A DNA stretch of 64,000 bases from Prunella strophiata (Eukaryota; Chordata; Aves; Passeriformes; Prunellidae): contig JAZBQD010000034.1 in NCBI GenBank assembly GCA_036583965.1, forward strand, positions 8,630,540 through 8,694,539, given 5' to 3'. Positions within the stretch are counted from its first letter, which is position 1, and each line of letters opens with the position of its first letter. The position numbers and the translations under genes are program-made. Of the stretch, positions 34,097 through 49,507 are shown one piece after another. The notes beneath the pieces are model-generated. The model ran no database searches. It had not been told where the DNA came from and was given only the letters and a program-made list of their open reading frames with translations.

Positions 34097-36254
34097 CACC
34101 TGCCTCTCCCTTTGTTACTTCACATGTCATTATTTGTTTCCCTGGTCCCCTCTGCCACTGCCAGCCCAGATCCTGGCTCTGAGCTCACCTGTGTGTGCTC
34201 GTGTTTGGATCCTGCTTGGCACACAAAAACCTTGACCCAGGCTCCCTTTCAGCTAAACAAAAGAAAGCCTTGCCTGCTGAGATGAGAGTGGCAGCAAAGG
34301 TACACTGGCACTCTGCTGCATCACTCCAAGGACAGTTTGAAGGGAAGAAAAGCACAGGTGCTCACAGGAAAAGGAGAGAGCAGCAGGGATGGCTGGCAAA
34401 GGATAAAACACGTGGAACATGTGTGCTCCTTTCCAGGGGTGGCTTCACTGGTGCACTGGGAATGTCAGGGACTGAAGAGATTTGGTCTGTCCCCTTGTCC
34501 CCATGCCTGAGGGGTCATGCTCAGCCTTCAGCACTGTCCCCTCACACCCTGTGTCCTGTACTGCCTCTAAGTGTTCCATGTAGGTAAAGCCTTACAAAGA
34601 AACCTCACAAACCTTGTAAAACCATGGCTCAGGCCTGCTACTTTGGCTAAGCAGAAAAGGGCTATGGGAAAATGACTCAGCTGAATTAGAGGTAGAAAAA
34701 CAAATCATGTAACCATGGTGTGTTCACACCGTGGTGTGTGGTGGTTGGTTGAATTGTGTTTGTTATGATTTAAAGCTATGTAACTGGTAATGGGTAATTG
34801 CTTTAAAAGGCTGGGTTTTTGCAATATAGCAGCTCTCCTTTGCACCTGCCTGGGGACCCTGTGTCACTATGGACCCTCACCTCACATCCAAGGACACCTT
34901 TCCAAGCCAGGGGATGCTGGAACATGCTCTGGCTGAGGGCTAAGAGATGGGGCAGCTCATGAGAACAACACCTCCTGATGCTTTTTGGACCCTCACAACC
35001 ACCAAATTCTGTTTTCTCTTAGTCAAAAACCTCCCTGAGACAAACCTCCACTAACTGTCCTCTTGCTTCACCTGGAGAATCAGCAGGCAGAAAACCTCAT
35101 GTTCCTTTTGGAGCTCCTGGCCAGGTGAGCTCCCCCAGCAGCCATGGGAAGCAGAGATCTCCTCTCCCACGTGCTGCTGATCCTCTGCACTTCCCCCTTT
35201 GTTCAGAGCAAGTCAAGTGACATGAGATTTCCTTGATCACACACCCAGAGGTGCTGCCCTAAACTTCTGTGCTTGAGGAATGAGCAGCTAGGCTGTGGGG
35301 CTGGAAGAAGAAGAAAGCTGGAAATGCTGGAAGCATTGGAACTGAAATGCTGGGAAGAAGACAATGAGATAGAGGTGAATTGGCAGCTGGGGCTGACACT
35401 CCCAGCCCAAACTCAGAGGAGGAAGAGGGGCTGGCCTGAGCTCCCTGCTGCCAGTGGAGGAAGGTCACTGTGGCTGAGGCATGTCAAGAGAGTTGCCATT
35501 CTCTATGACCACTAATGGTATTTGCAGCTCTGCATTTAAAAATGATGATAAAGGTAATCAAGCTCTCAGGAACAAAGACAGATGGGGAGCTCCCTGGAGC
35601 TGTGAGGGATTCCCTGCTTTCAGTGAGCAGCAGACTTTTATATTTCACTTGCACTGTGGACTCAGAGCAAGGAGCAGGGCAGAAGTGCTTTGCAAAAAAC
35701 ACAGTAGGAAGGAGCACACAGACACTGAATTTGTCTCTGCTTGAGAAAGTTTCTAGACCTTTTTATGCCATCTTTAGACATCACCAGGAAATATTGCAGG
35801 GTTTATAAACCTTTCCCAGAAAATATTTTGATGAGCAGAAGTCCCTGATGGGATAACAATAGGTAACTTCCTGCAGCCAGGTGCAGGAATTCTTCGCTTC
35901 CTTGTCCTCCCTCTCAAGGCTTTGATGAGGTCCTGCTGGCAGGAACTGCAGCTCTTTAGATCCATCTGAGCTATGAGGTTCAAGGTTCTTTCAGAAATAC
36001 AGCTGCAACAGCAGTGGTGGAGATGAAGGAAGGGGACAGAGGTGTGAGGAGTCCCAGCTGCAGAGCCATTGACCTTGGCCTGCCAGCCAGATCCACAGCC
36101 CAGGTCTTTGATCCAGGCTGTGGATCCAGAGCTGTGGAGTGGAGACCTCTCTGCTATTCTCTGAGTTCTCCCTTTGTCACAACTATGGCACCCCTCCTGT
36201 CTCCTGTCTTCAAATGCTGTCTCTTTTCTCCTCTTACCTTTGTGAGCTGTCATG
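34097..36254. other. intergenic, possible old LTR fragment
   Basis: Most of this stretch is featureless. Around 34640-34880 the sequence has a short promoter-like run (gctttaaaaggctggg, then tgcaatatagcagctctcc) resembling the middle of an LTR. I cannot define its ends or a target duplication. A 160-codon minus-strand open frame at 35774-36253 has no recognisable family. Confidence 0.3.
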
Positions 36255-36309
36255 CTGGCAGTGGGGACAGCTGGCAGTGGGGACAGCTGGCAGTGGGGAC
36301 AGCTGGCAG
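36255..36309. repeat. 16-bp tandem repeat, 3.4 copies
   Basis: The unit ctggcagtggggacag is repeated exactly at 36255, 36271 and 36287, then partly at 36303. The identical copies suggest a recent duplication. Confidence 0.93.
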
Positions 36310-36479
36310 CCTTTCTTCCTTTGTGACAGAGTCATCCAGCACAGGGCTGCGTCTCTGCTGATACCACATCTGTGTATGCTACCCTGTGTTCCAAGGATGG
36401 TGTTTGCTTTATTTCTGTGGATTAAAAAAGAGCCCCAAAACCCAGTAAGAAAACAGCCTTGCTCAGAAGAGTTCTAGCA

Positions 36480-36590
36480 GTTAATTAGTTTCAGCATTGC
36501 AAGGCCCACTGCCCAGCAGCTAAAAATCATCGTGTTTGAATGGTGAATTAAGTCAGCCAAGCAATAAATCTGAGCAACAAAACAGTCCCT
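36480..36590. other. candidate conserved non-coding element
   Basis: This short AT-rich block has cagttaattagtttcagc and gaatggtgaattaagtc. It has no repeat structure or open frame. The call rests on composition only. Confidence 0.22.
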
Positions 36591-36907
36591 TTAGCTCAGA
36601 GAAGTTCTCTTTCCCCAAAACACTGAGAAATGGCTTTTTCTGAGAGCCCACAAGGTCATCGAATTAATAAAGCATTTCAAGTAATCTGTGGAAGTGAAGT
36701 GACACCCTGCTGCAAGAGATTTGCTGTTAAGGCCAACTCTCTGTAACAGAGTGTGATGCATATAGGATTTCCAAAGCAAACCTGTCCTTTAATTTAGGAC
36801 AGTTGTCCAAACTCCTTCATGTCTGTTCTGGTCCACTGTCTCCCTCCCTAGTCATTATTTAGGAGAGTTAAGCTTGAGAAAAACTCACAAGAGAAAAGAA
36901 AAAAAGA

Positions 36908-37010
36908 AGAAAAATGAAAACTTGGGATTCTCCCATTGACCAGACAAGATACTTCTGAATACTTTCATGCACTAAAGTGAAGACACCAAGGAGAGAAAGT
37001 GAGTCAAATG
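36908..37010. repeat. dispersed repeat, copy B
   Basis: This is the homologue of 31903-31997. It includes cttgggattctcccattgac and agtgaagacaccaagg. It lies in the same strand orientation as copy A. Confidence 0.75.
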
Positions 37011-38385
37011 CTGAAAATCTCTTGAGATAATGGTGTTTTGCAGGCTCATGTGTTTTGCAGTGGCTGCTTTCCTTTCCCCTACCACATACAAAAACAAAGC
37101 TATCATGAGACTGCTGCACCCAGAATACTGGAGCTACTCCTCTGATATGAACAGCACTGGTGTCAGGGACATTTCCATCACCTAGCACAGACAGCAAGAA
37201 GGTCCAAAGCCCAAGAAGCAACACTCAGACATCCAGGCATTAAATAAACAAAACAAATTTCACTTACAGTTCAATTCTGCCAGCTTAGGCCAAACAGAAG
37301 GATCTCTCCAGGCAAGGCAGGCACGTGGAGCCAAGACATGCTTTGTGTTGCCCTCCAATTCCTTTCCTGCTTGTTTGGGGTGGCCCTGATTTGGGCTGCA
37401 GATGTAGCAGCAGTAGGCATGGAAAGGATGAGATGGGTGATGCATTAAGAGATGCTTTGTGGCAGATATTAGGGAAATCTTTCCAGTAGTCTGGAGGGTT
37501 TAGCAGGAGAACAGATTGCCTGGGAGATGCGACGTCTCTGCCAGCAGCTGTTTTTAAGCCAGGATGGACATCTGTGGCTGAGAACACATCCTAGGTGGCC
37601 TCTCATGCTCCCTTCAAACCCAGGGCTGTTCTCAGTGTCCTGATCTTTAGAGGAAGAGAAAGTAGAATGGGACAGAATTTTCCCTTTCAGCTCTTGCACA
37701 TGGCCCATAACAAATCTTATGGGAGAGCAGGGAGCTCTCCTTATAGGAGGGCAGGAGGAACTCCAGCCAGTTATCTCCAGCCCCTTCAGTGGAAGTTTGT
37801 GGGATGGCAGCCTCTGTCTTGCACTTACAGCTGAGTATGTTCCTTCACTTTCCACTGAAATGGCTTTTTGCACATTTGTAGAACCATTTAACATGAAATA
37901 TATACTTAATAACATGGTAGCACAAAGAAACATTGAATAGGACAAACATAAAGAAGAGATGGCAATAGCCTCTGCAATATTGTGTCCACTGGGTCCCTCC
38001 TCCATCAAATCCTAGCCCAGGCTCCATTTGCCTTGGATTCACTCAGCACAAACCCCTTCAGAGAGTGTCCAGTGGCAGAGCTCTGCCCTCCCAGTGCCAC
38101 CACAGCTCACAGTGATCGTGGTGCTGCAGGCAGTTGAAATCCAAGAGGTGCTCATCCCTCTGCAGCCCCTGACAGCGCTGACATCCAAACCCTGCAGCAC
38201 ACACGAGGTGGCTGCAGCCTCTGCACACTCATTGCCATGCAGCAGGACCCCCAGATCCCATCTGGAGCCTGGCTGCAGATGGATGGACATATGTGGATGT
38301 GTTCACATCCCCGCTGATGGAGACGTCCCCGAGCAGCCGTAACGCTCGAGTGTGTGGTTTGCGTTTGGGGCAACAGAGGATTTTT
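37011..38385. other. intergenic, unannotated
   Basis: Minus-strand open frames at 37469-38008 and 37285-37587 lack any recognised domain. No exon is supported. It could contain old retroelement sequence that I cannot name. Confidence 0.35.
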
Positions 38386-38960
38386 CTCCCATTAAATAAA
38401 TAAAAGACGTTCAGAGCAACTTGGGATAAAGCCATTCTAATCCTTTTATTCTTTCCAAAAGGAAAATGATTCCATATTCAGGGCACTGTGCAAACAATTA
38501 ATTAGCCTAACACAAATGAAAGGCCTAATTGCTCAGCATTATTGCACTCATTGGCAGCCAGGCATGACCAAAGAATAGGTACTGCTTTACCAGGGATAAA
38601 GAACAACTTCCCAGCTTTTAGGGCTTTTTTGATATTTCAGCATCTAGCAGAATGATTTTTTTTTTTTTTGAATGATGGTGTAATTCTCACTTCCACATGC
38701 AAAAAAGCTGGCAGTATTTGGAGACATCTGAATGAGCTGCCATCCAATTAAAAAAGAAGAGAGGAAAGAGACTCAGCTGGTGTGAAATGACCTGGCTGAA
38801 GGGAAGTCGATAAAGCTGTAACTTGCCTGAGCTGAATGACACCGTGGTGTCTCCAGCTGGAGCATGCACTCACAGAAGTGCTGTAACATTGAGGAAAAAA
38901 AATGTATTTTTTAAGGCGTGCACCTAAAATTAAAGTACAATCATCCTTAATGCAGCTCCC
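38386..38960. other. candidate conserved non-coding elements
   Basis: Two AT-rich patches (38395-38560 and 38680-38960) contain caattaattagcctaac, ggcctaattgctcagc and catccaattaaaaaag motifs. There is no open frame and little repetition beyond a poly-T run at about 38658. They lie about 1 kb beyond the end of the MFAP3 3' UTR. The call is inference from motif density. Confidence 0.3.
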
Positions 38961-39755
38961 TTTTCAATGATCTGTTGTTACCAGATGGAAAAGTGCTCTA
39001 AATGGATGCAGATGAATTTGTTCAGTGGATAGGATCATGAGGGATCAGGTTACAGGAGCTTTAAAAAACTGAACTGTTATCATTAATGCATCTCTCACAA
39101 CAAGGAGATAGAAAGCAGATGCTGAGTACTGACCTAGCCTGAGGAGTATGGGTCCAATAATTCTTCCTTTAGGCAGCTGATTCTCACTGGGAAAATCCCC
39201 AAATATTCAGCTGCAATGCCATTATCTGCCTTGTGCAGAGACTGCCAACCAGAGACTCTTCTTTAAAAGCAATGTGGGTGAATCCTGCTCTCATTCACAC
39301 TTGCACACCCCCATGGAAGGCACTACAGAGGGCTTCCCAGCAAGGTGGATTTTTGGTGTTTTGGGTGAGGGATTACAGAATGAAAGGTGCTTACAATATA
39401 GAATAGTACCAGCATGTGAAAAGGTAAGAACAAATAAAACAGATTCCTGGTTGAAGGTCACACACACAATCGTGAAATAAAGAAGTAAAGGTTTGAGGGC
39501 CTTCCTGAAACCATTTCAGGTCTGTATCCTGTTTGTATATGCAGCTGGGAACAATTATTAGATGCTGCTGAAGACTGTGAGACAAAAAAAAAAGACAGAT
39601 CCAAAGATGTCATAGCAGGAATGGTCCTTCAAGATGACTGAATATCCCAATAACCTCTGTCAGGCTGATTAACAACATTCTGCTGAGCTCAATACAGCTG
39701 CTACATAACCTCAGAGAGACAGGCACTCCTCACTTGTAAAACAGAAAATTCCAGC
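38961..39755. other. intergenic spacer beyond the MFAP3 3' end
   Basis: This is AT-rich sequence with no open frame of note. Nothing else is recognised. Confidence 0.4.
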
Positions 39756-39777
39756 AGAACAAGGTTTTTGTTTTCAA

Positions 39778-39783
39778 TTTATT
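39778..39783 (-). terminator. MFAP3: candidate MFAP3 distal poly(A) signal
   Basis: The minus strand reads AATAAA here (plus strand tttatt). It is followed some 20-40 bases further by a T/G-rich stretch (TTGTTCTGCTGGAATTTTC), which is the expected downstream element. It would end a 3' UTR of about 3.2 kb, similar to the long 3' UTR of mammalian MFAP3. An alternative nearer signal is at 42046-42051. Confidence 0.45.
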
Positions 39784-42045
39784 TTGCAAATCTACCAATT
39801 CATTTTATGAAAGTATGAAATCCTATGTGGTTACATTAAACAGTTACATTACAATCCAGGTAATACAAATAATCACTACAAAGTTAGTTTTAGGTACTCT
39901 TGGATAACAAGTAGATTTTATATTTTTTAAAATAAGTTACAAAGAAGAGATAGGATAGCCTCGTGATTGTCAGAGACTTTAGTTTAAAGCAAGGAAACCA
40001 CTGTAGATTCTCCTCATCCTAACAAAAAGTTAAGGGAGAAACACTTTCAATGTTAATGTTCAATTAGATTCATCAAAGACATTAAGTGCACACATCTACT
40101 CCCAAGGTAACAAGAATAGTTCACAAGTTGTTTGGAAACTGGTGTCAAATTTCATTCTCTGGAAATCACTTTTACCATTTAACATCACCTTCATCCTTGC
40201 TTTCAGATGCATAAAAACCCTGTAAAATGCACAGAGCTCCAAATCCTCTCTAATTGAATTCAGTGGGAGTAGGATCAGTTCCTACATTCAGAAGGTACTC
40301 CTGATATACTGAAATCCTTACAAAACAACCTCCTTCCCAGGAATGAAATTCATGTAAGGAACAAAACAGTGTAGTAATTAAGGAAAACTCTCAGCTTTTC
40401 TATCCAGCAATTGACACTGCAACTGCATTTCTGAGGACCTTTATGCATGGTCACTCCTTCCTCTCAACCAGGACGTATGAAGACACCAGGTAACTGTGCT
40501 CAGTAAGAGCTTATACTTATGTAAATAAAGTATAAAAATCAAGAGATCAAATCAGTCTCAAAACTGCTCTCCTGACACTCATCTGACACATCTCCAGTGT
40601 CATTCTGCTGCCTGTAAGCTGCCACTTCTGATGTGACATCTGTCAATCATAACTGCTTCTTAGGAAGCAATTAAATAGTTCAGATTCTGTAGTGGCATCT
40701 CTCACTGTGTGTGTATTTAGGGGCAACACATCCATATGTTGCATATCATGCAACAGCTGCAGAGAAGCAAGGAGAGCTGTTTATAGGGAAATAAGGCAGG
40801 TGCAGGTACATTCTGATGGCCTGTGGCACAAAGGAGATTAATGCAGATCATTCTCTCTTGTAGCCTTCATCTCTTTCAACCAGCACATCCTAAAGGGTGC
40901 AAACTCCCAAATCTCTCCTCACACACGTGCAACAAACCTGCAGAACCCATTGTAGCACAGAAGTGAAGCCAGCAGCTTCCTTCTTCTAAGAGAAATAGAT
41001 ATTTATCCAGAGTATCTTTTAACACTGATAACCTCAAAAAACTTAAATCAAAGAGGTTACACAAAACTATACAGACATTTCACCTGGACATAAAGTGCCA
41101 TCAAACTATGGAAGCAAAAAAAGAAGTCACTGTTGAGGCAGCTACTCCAAGTATTCCCCTGAAACAAAGTTTGCTACAGTCTTGGAAATGGCACCAAGCT
41201 GATGGGAATGTTACTGTAATAAAGGCTAGCAATTTCCTTCCTGACTAACACTACTCTTACCTGACAGGCCAAAGGCAAGTAGGGTGATTTAACTGGTGGC
41301 TGACTGCAGGCATTTCCCCAGAAGGCAGTTTAAAATGGTAATAGATGCTGTCATTTCCCTCTCTCTGATATGGGAACTGTAATTCATTCAGCCCCTTCGT
41401 TCTGAGCATGTATTACCACAGACAGCCCCACCCTGCTATTACCACTGTGCCTGCTTGTTTTCCACCTCTACTCATGTAAATGTAATGTCAAATCCTCTTA
41501 AGAATCCTGAGCAGCCCTCCAGAATCACTTGTTCAACTGACATTTCTGTAATAATAAGGAAAGAAAAAAGAGTTGTGTGAAATTAAATGGCACTCCTGTT
41601 GCCAAGCTGTTAAAATTATATGGCAATATGCTTCCAGTAGTTGTAAGAAATTAATATGTGGAGTGCTTACAAGCTTTACATCTACTAAATCTCAACAGGA
41701 TATAAAATGCTATTTAAGTGATACAAATGTTAAAGAAAAAAAAAAAAAAAAACAGCACCAAAGAGTGGAAGAAGAAAGTAGATTCTTGTCTGCACTCTGA
41801 TTCCAGGATCTCTACAGCTGAGGAAGCCAGGTGGGAGATCCTTGGTGAAGTGCACATATGTCAGCAGCTGCAGCTCTCCCTTCTGCCACCTCTGCAGCAC
41901 ACGAGGCTGGGCTCTGCCAGTGAGTCACTCCCCTCCTGCAAACAGTGGCTGGCAAACAGCTCAGCCAGCCCCCACTCTCTCTGGCACTGCCTTCTGACAG
42001 GACCAGCCAGAGCAGAGTGACTCAGTGTCACTACTTTTCACCTGC

Positions 42046-42051
42046 TTTATT
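42046..42051 (-). terminator. MFAP3: candidate MFAP3 proximal poly(A) signal
   Basis: AATAAA on the minus strand, about 940 bases after the stop codon, would allow alternative polyadenylation with a short 3' UTR. Confidence 0.35.
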
Positions 42052-42986
42052 ATAATGCTGTTCAGGAAGACGTGCCTGAGACACCTGTCTGCAGATGATG
42101 AATTCATTTCTGAGTTTTGCCACGATGTGATTACTGTCATCCTTTTCTCACCACAACGTCAAATACAATATAAAACTTTGGATTTCCTATAGTGAGTGAA
42201 ATGAGCATAATAAAAAGCCAGGCAGTGCCAGAAGTGCTGTCACTGCTCCTTTCTGTGGGACAGGACCAGGGTAAGGCGCTTTGGCAATCAGCACCAAGTT
42301 GAAGCAACAAGCTTTTAAAATACCCACAAGTTTCCTGCAGATGCACAGAAAACTGAGACCTCCTGGTTGTTCTTTAAGCTGCTTTGAAACTACAATTCAT
42401 TTAATCCAGCAGCAGATCCTGGCACTATTCTTTTCTAAGTACAGTACATTTTGATAGCAACACAAGCATGTGACACAAAACAGATTTGTTCAAGCTCACC
42501 GTGGTTCTGATGGGCTACACGCACCAAGAGGCAACTCAAAAAGAGCACAGAACTCAATTCATCAGGACAACACCACAGACTCAAAGGAATTTCAGATCAA
42601 CTTTGTGAAGAAAGAAGGAGCTCACAAAGGAAAAGTTCTTATTGCAAGTTGTACTGCTCAGCTTGGTCACTTCTCACACAGATCTGAAGTATCAAAAGCT
42701 ACCAAGGAGCCAAGGACAAAGAATTCCTGTTTTGTAACTACTTTAAATATAGCAAGCCTGCTTTAGAAAGAAAAGCGCCCTGCACAATATTCCAAACGGC
42801 CTTTTCCAGCAGACTGGAACTGTTAAATCAACACTGACAGAAAATACACACTTCAGACTACATCTGGCACCTTGCACTTTGGAAAACTCTTGTGCACGTG
42901 GGATGAGGCAGCTTGTTTGCAGCCCCTTTTCTCACAGCACCCCTGGATCCCCCGAGCTTCCTCCACCGCTGCGTGGATCAGCGGGC

Positions 42987-45382
<2,396 letters not shown>

Positions 45383-45388
45383 GGAAAG

Positions 45389-48300
45389 CTAGTGAAAATT
45401 CTTCTTTCATTTAATTTGGAGAAATGAGGTCATATGATATTAAGCTGTCTGTATTGCTCTGAGATAGGAGAGGAGCTCTTGATTTGCTCTGTGATGGAAA
45501 ATGTCTGGAATCCAAATGCACTTTCAAAACCATCAATATTTGAAGTGGAAACTGGAAGTAAAACTGGAAAAAAAAAAAGAAGCAATAAGTTTATTAATGA
45601 CAGCAAGGTTACCATGTATTCAAATTTACTTTCCAGTAAACAGATTTTGATTATCATAATATAAACTGTCAGCGAGAGGTTCCAAATCAGAGCTTTGCTC
45701 AGAACACAGTGATAAAATGAGGGTAAGAAGGCATTAGCACAACCTCCAGTCCACTAGATGTTCATCTTCCCAACCAAATAAATAATCTCTGGAACAATAA
45801 TCATTAAGGGGAAAAAGGTTTTACAAAAAGAACAAATTGTTCAGACTACTTGAAATGCACAATTATCTTTGAAAGTGGATTCTGCATTTGTAACCAGAGA
45901 AAAAGTGCTTTCTTAATAAAGGAAGAAAAGCAAGAAAGAGGATGTAATTTCTGCCTCCCTCTCCACCAACATCTAAGTGCTTTTAAGCCCTGGTTTTCTA
46001 AAGCCAGTCTTTCATTTTCTACCCAGAGAAAAACCAAAGCACAAACATCTGATTTTTAGCATTTACATCTACTTGCTTGATTTTAGGGGCACAATTGATA
46101 TTAGATGTCTAAATACTATATAACATGATTTAATTACTTGGGAAAAGTCTCCTGGTTGTTATCTATAGCCAGAAGAGGAAGTCCCTTTCTGAACAGCAGG
46201 ACACTGATGTCTACACATATTTCCTTTTTTGCAATATCTCTTGTTGCTGCTGCATTTTCTAAGTCTGCTCCCTGTTATTGTTATTTGTTTGACAATGAGC
46301 CCCTGTTGAAAATCTTTTAGTTTATGCTGCTTCATCTCAGCAGTCATATATTCTTCATTGTCTTCTCTATCCAAACTTCATAGCAATGTGAAAAAATTGT
46401 TTTGTCTAGGGACAGATACTCTTCAAATTAATGTGCACAAAAGATATTTTAAGACATTAGGATACAGCCTTTAATTTTCTGTCTTTTGCACACAAGCCAG
46501 AATAAAACCAACTTGTAACAAAATGAGATGACACTGATAAGAGACAATCTGTAATCAATTTTCCTGGAAGCCTGATTCAAGAAAATTTCTAATCCAATAT
46601 ATGTTCCCTGAAGTTATGATTCCATCTAGACAGCTTCAGAGCCTTAAAAAACCATTTACAAAGTACAGAAGCCACAAGCTCAAAAATTATCCTAAAAAAT
46701 ATCTCTTCATACCATTGACTGTGTGACTTCAAATTTATCATCTTTTCTTCTACAAATAACAGATGTTAGTGGAAGGGAGTTTCATAAATATCACAACACA
46801 AAGGCACCCATTTACTTAATAAATAATGCAGACACTTTTCATCCTTCTAGAATTACCAGTTAACACTATCTAAAGCACTTCTGAAAAATAATGTAACATG
46901 CATAAAACCAGGTGATTTCTAGTAATTGTCTTTCATCAGAGACAAACTAAGCATATGCTAAAGGGGGAATTCTGCTGATGCCATCCAGACTGGGAATTTT
47001 TTCCAGTGAAAATTAATTTGTCGAAGGTCAAACCAGATTCCAGACTTGACATCTGATGAGAAATGTGTTATCCATTTCTGTTGCAGCTCTTGCCAAAACC
47101 AGTTCAACAAAGAAGGCAAAGAAGACAGCTGTGTCCAACTCTCCTTCAAGCTTGACTAACCAACTCACCCACTGAATCCTGCAAGAGAAACTGGAAAACA
47201 GGCTCCCTACTTGTTTCTCTGTAAACAGCAATTCCTTCATCTGCCTTTCTGCCTTCTTCTTCTTTTTTTTTTCCCCTAATCATTGGCCCCACTCTGTTTT
47301 CTATCATGCCTGTTGTCCTTTCATTTAAGATGAGACTAGTGCAGAGAACTCAATTATACCATTGTGCTGGAGGAGCTACTTTCCCACAGCTAAGCAGTTA
47401 AAACCACTACTAAGGCCTCTTTCATTCTTGTTTTTCACCAGCTACACTCTAGGGAAAGCATTACTGAGTCCTGCTGCCTCTGAAGAAGAGCATCCCATGC
47501 ACAGCAACAGCACAGGTCTGAAAAAAAAAAAATACTAAGGCTGCTGTTGATCAGCAACCATTCTTCTGTTTGAGGGAGTGGTTTTAACCTTCCATTTTTA
47601 GAGCCCTGGTATTTTCAGAGTGTTTCAGAGCCTGCAAAAGGCTGCTGACACTGACCTGCTTGTTTTGGCAACCTTATGCAGACGCCCCATACACAGGCTG
47701 TGGACTGGTAGTGGTTTTGTGGCCCACTAACATTTGTGTTGCTTTGAAGGTCTGTCACAGCTTGTGGTGGCAAGCGAGGTGCTGTGGTCCCAGACCTTCA
47801 GCAGACATCACCCTATGACCCAGCTGCCTTCAGCTAAAAATGCACTTTTACATGCATCAGACTTCACAGCACGTGATGCAGTCAAAACTGACCACAGTTC
47901 TGCAGCAAACAGAAACCCTCATCTTCACACTGAGTCACAGGCACATTATAACTTCCAGTCTTCTAAAACAGTAACATCCCAGCTGATACTTCAGATTTAT
48001 TAGAGAATAATCCCAGTGCCTCATGTACTTTGCCTGTGCAGTTGTAATTTTAAATTATTAAATTTGAATTGTTAAGGTTTCCAAGCGTCTCTGACGTCTG
48101 CTCCTAAATGACATTAGGAATCTCACTCATTTATTTAACACAAGAAATACTCAGCAACATTTTCCCTCATAAGAATAATTATCTTCAGTAATTGCATATG
48201 CTCTCCACTATACTTGCACTGAGCCTGCATAATGCATAAACCATTGGTGATGGGTCATTTAATTTTACTATTAAATTCTTCGAGGTCTGATTTATTAGAA

Positions 48301-49507
48301 ATTGTTTGTCTTTTGGAAAAGCCATTATTGCTAAGCAGACAATGATCTCTCACTGCCGAGTGCTGGGAACAATAAAATGATTTGCAAAATCCATATTCTT
48401 CATCCCTTGCACTTATGCAAAACAGCTGCTAAAGGACCCAAAAAGGATAAAGCAGTGATCAGTGCCAACATCACAATTCTTCAACAAAGTGTTAAACTCA
48501 ATCAAGATGAAATGTGCCAGAATAGAAACTGGCTATTTTACAGCTGAACCTGAAGCTGAGCTCAACACATTTAACCTTTATTAAACCATAAGTTGTAACA
48601 ACAAATAGCAGTGGAAAGATAAAAATCTGTGATGCATGTGCTTGTATGAGTCATCCTTGGCTCCTACCCTGAAGAAGTGTATTTGTGTCTAACTTAGAGC
48701 ACTCTAAGTAGTCCCACTGAGGTCAGTGGAAGCACTGATAGTACTTAAAATTACACACATTTATATGGCACTGCAAAATTGGGGCCCAAGAGGTTGAAAG
48801 TTATATGGTTTTACATTCACTGCTTATAACATCACTTCATACCTGGAGTAACATGGGGCAATAAACTGAGACACACCTGACAGAGCAAGGGCTGCAGATG
48901 TCTTGCAGAAATACCATTTGCAAGCCCCCCATGACCCTCTGTCAAACCTGGGAGATGCATTTGGCAGAGCCCTGCAGACAGGAACTCTTGGGAAGTTTAT
49001 GAACACAGCCAGCATGGTCTTGACAAGAGCATGGGAGAGGCTGCAGGGAGGGCTCACCCTCTGCTGGCACCAGCAAAGCTCTGCAGGGGAGAGATCAGGG
49101 GAAGAGAGCAAGTGGCAGCACCCATTAGCACAAAAAAACCAACCTAAGGGGCAAATCCACAGCACCCCAGGGCCAGCCTCACTGCTGCCTGATGGGATTT
49201 GTTGTTTTCCTGTGCACATCCCTTGGCTCCCTGACAGGACACAGCGTTTTGCTGTGCTTATCCCTTGGCTGTCTGACACCTTCCAGGGGCTAACCCACCA
49301 CCACATGGCATCGGCTGCGCACCAAAACAGGCTTTGTTTGTCCTGTCAGCTGAAAACGACCAGGCACAGAGTTTCACTTGCTCCGAGCTCACTCGTGGAA
49401 AAGCCCTGGTGGCAGCTGGTGGTGGCAGTGGGACACAGGACACGCGACATGACCTCACTGCAGCCCAGGGCACCGGGCCACGGGGGCATGACGTCATGCC
49501 AGAAACA
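45389..49507 (-). other. MFAP3: MFAP3 intron 1 (main part)
   Basis: This is AT-rich intronic sequence between the first coding exon and the CR1 copy near the promoter. No additional exon or structured RNA is recognised. A candidate conserved block lies at 48000-48400. Confidence 0.7.
48000..48400. other. candidate conserved intronic element
   Basis: Dense ATTA-type motifs (gtaattttaaattattaaa, gaataattatc, catttaattttactatt) lie in non-repetitive sequence inside MFAP3 intron 1. This is inference from composition. Confidence 0.25.

Larger units (their letters stand above)
39760..42986 (-). other. MFAP3: probable MFAP3 3' untranslated region
   Basis: This AT-rich stretch has no coding exon and continues the minus-strand terminal exon past the stop codon at 42987-42989. 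Its end is inferred from the AATAAA at 39778-39783. An upstream AATAAA at 42046-42051 could give a short 3' UTR of about 0.95 kb. The boundaries are inference; RNA evidence would settle them. Confidence 0.45.

Noticed and set aside
33823..34130. Gly-Met-Trp-Asp repeat open frames on the minus strand
   Set aside because: These are a translation of the (CCCAT)n array, with no unique sequence or start context.
35774..36253. 159-codon minus-strand open frame
   Set aside because: No family resemblance and no splice pair. The length is within chance for this composition.
1..39755. Exons of GALNT10, the next gene after MFAP3 in mammals
   Set aside because: I looked on the minus strand for the conserved glycosyltransferase motifs and the basic N-terminal exon and found none. 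In human the gap is over 100 kb, so the gene probably lies outside this window.
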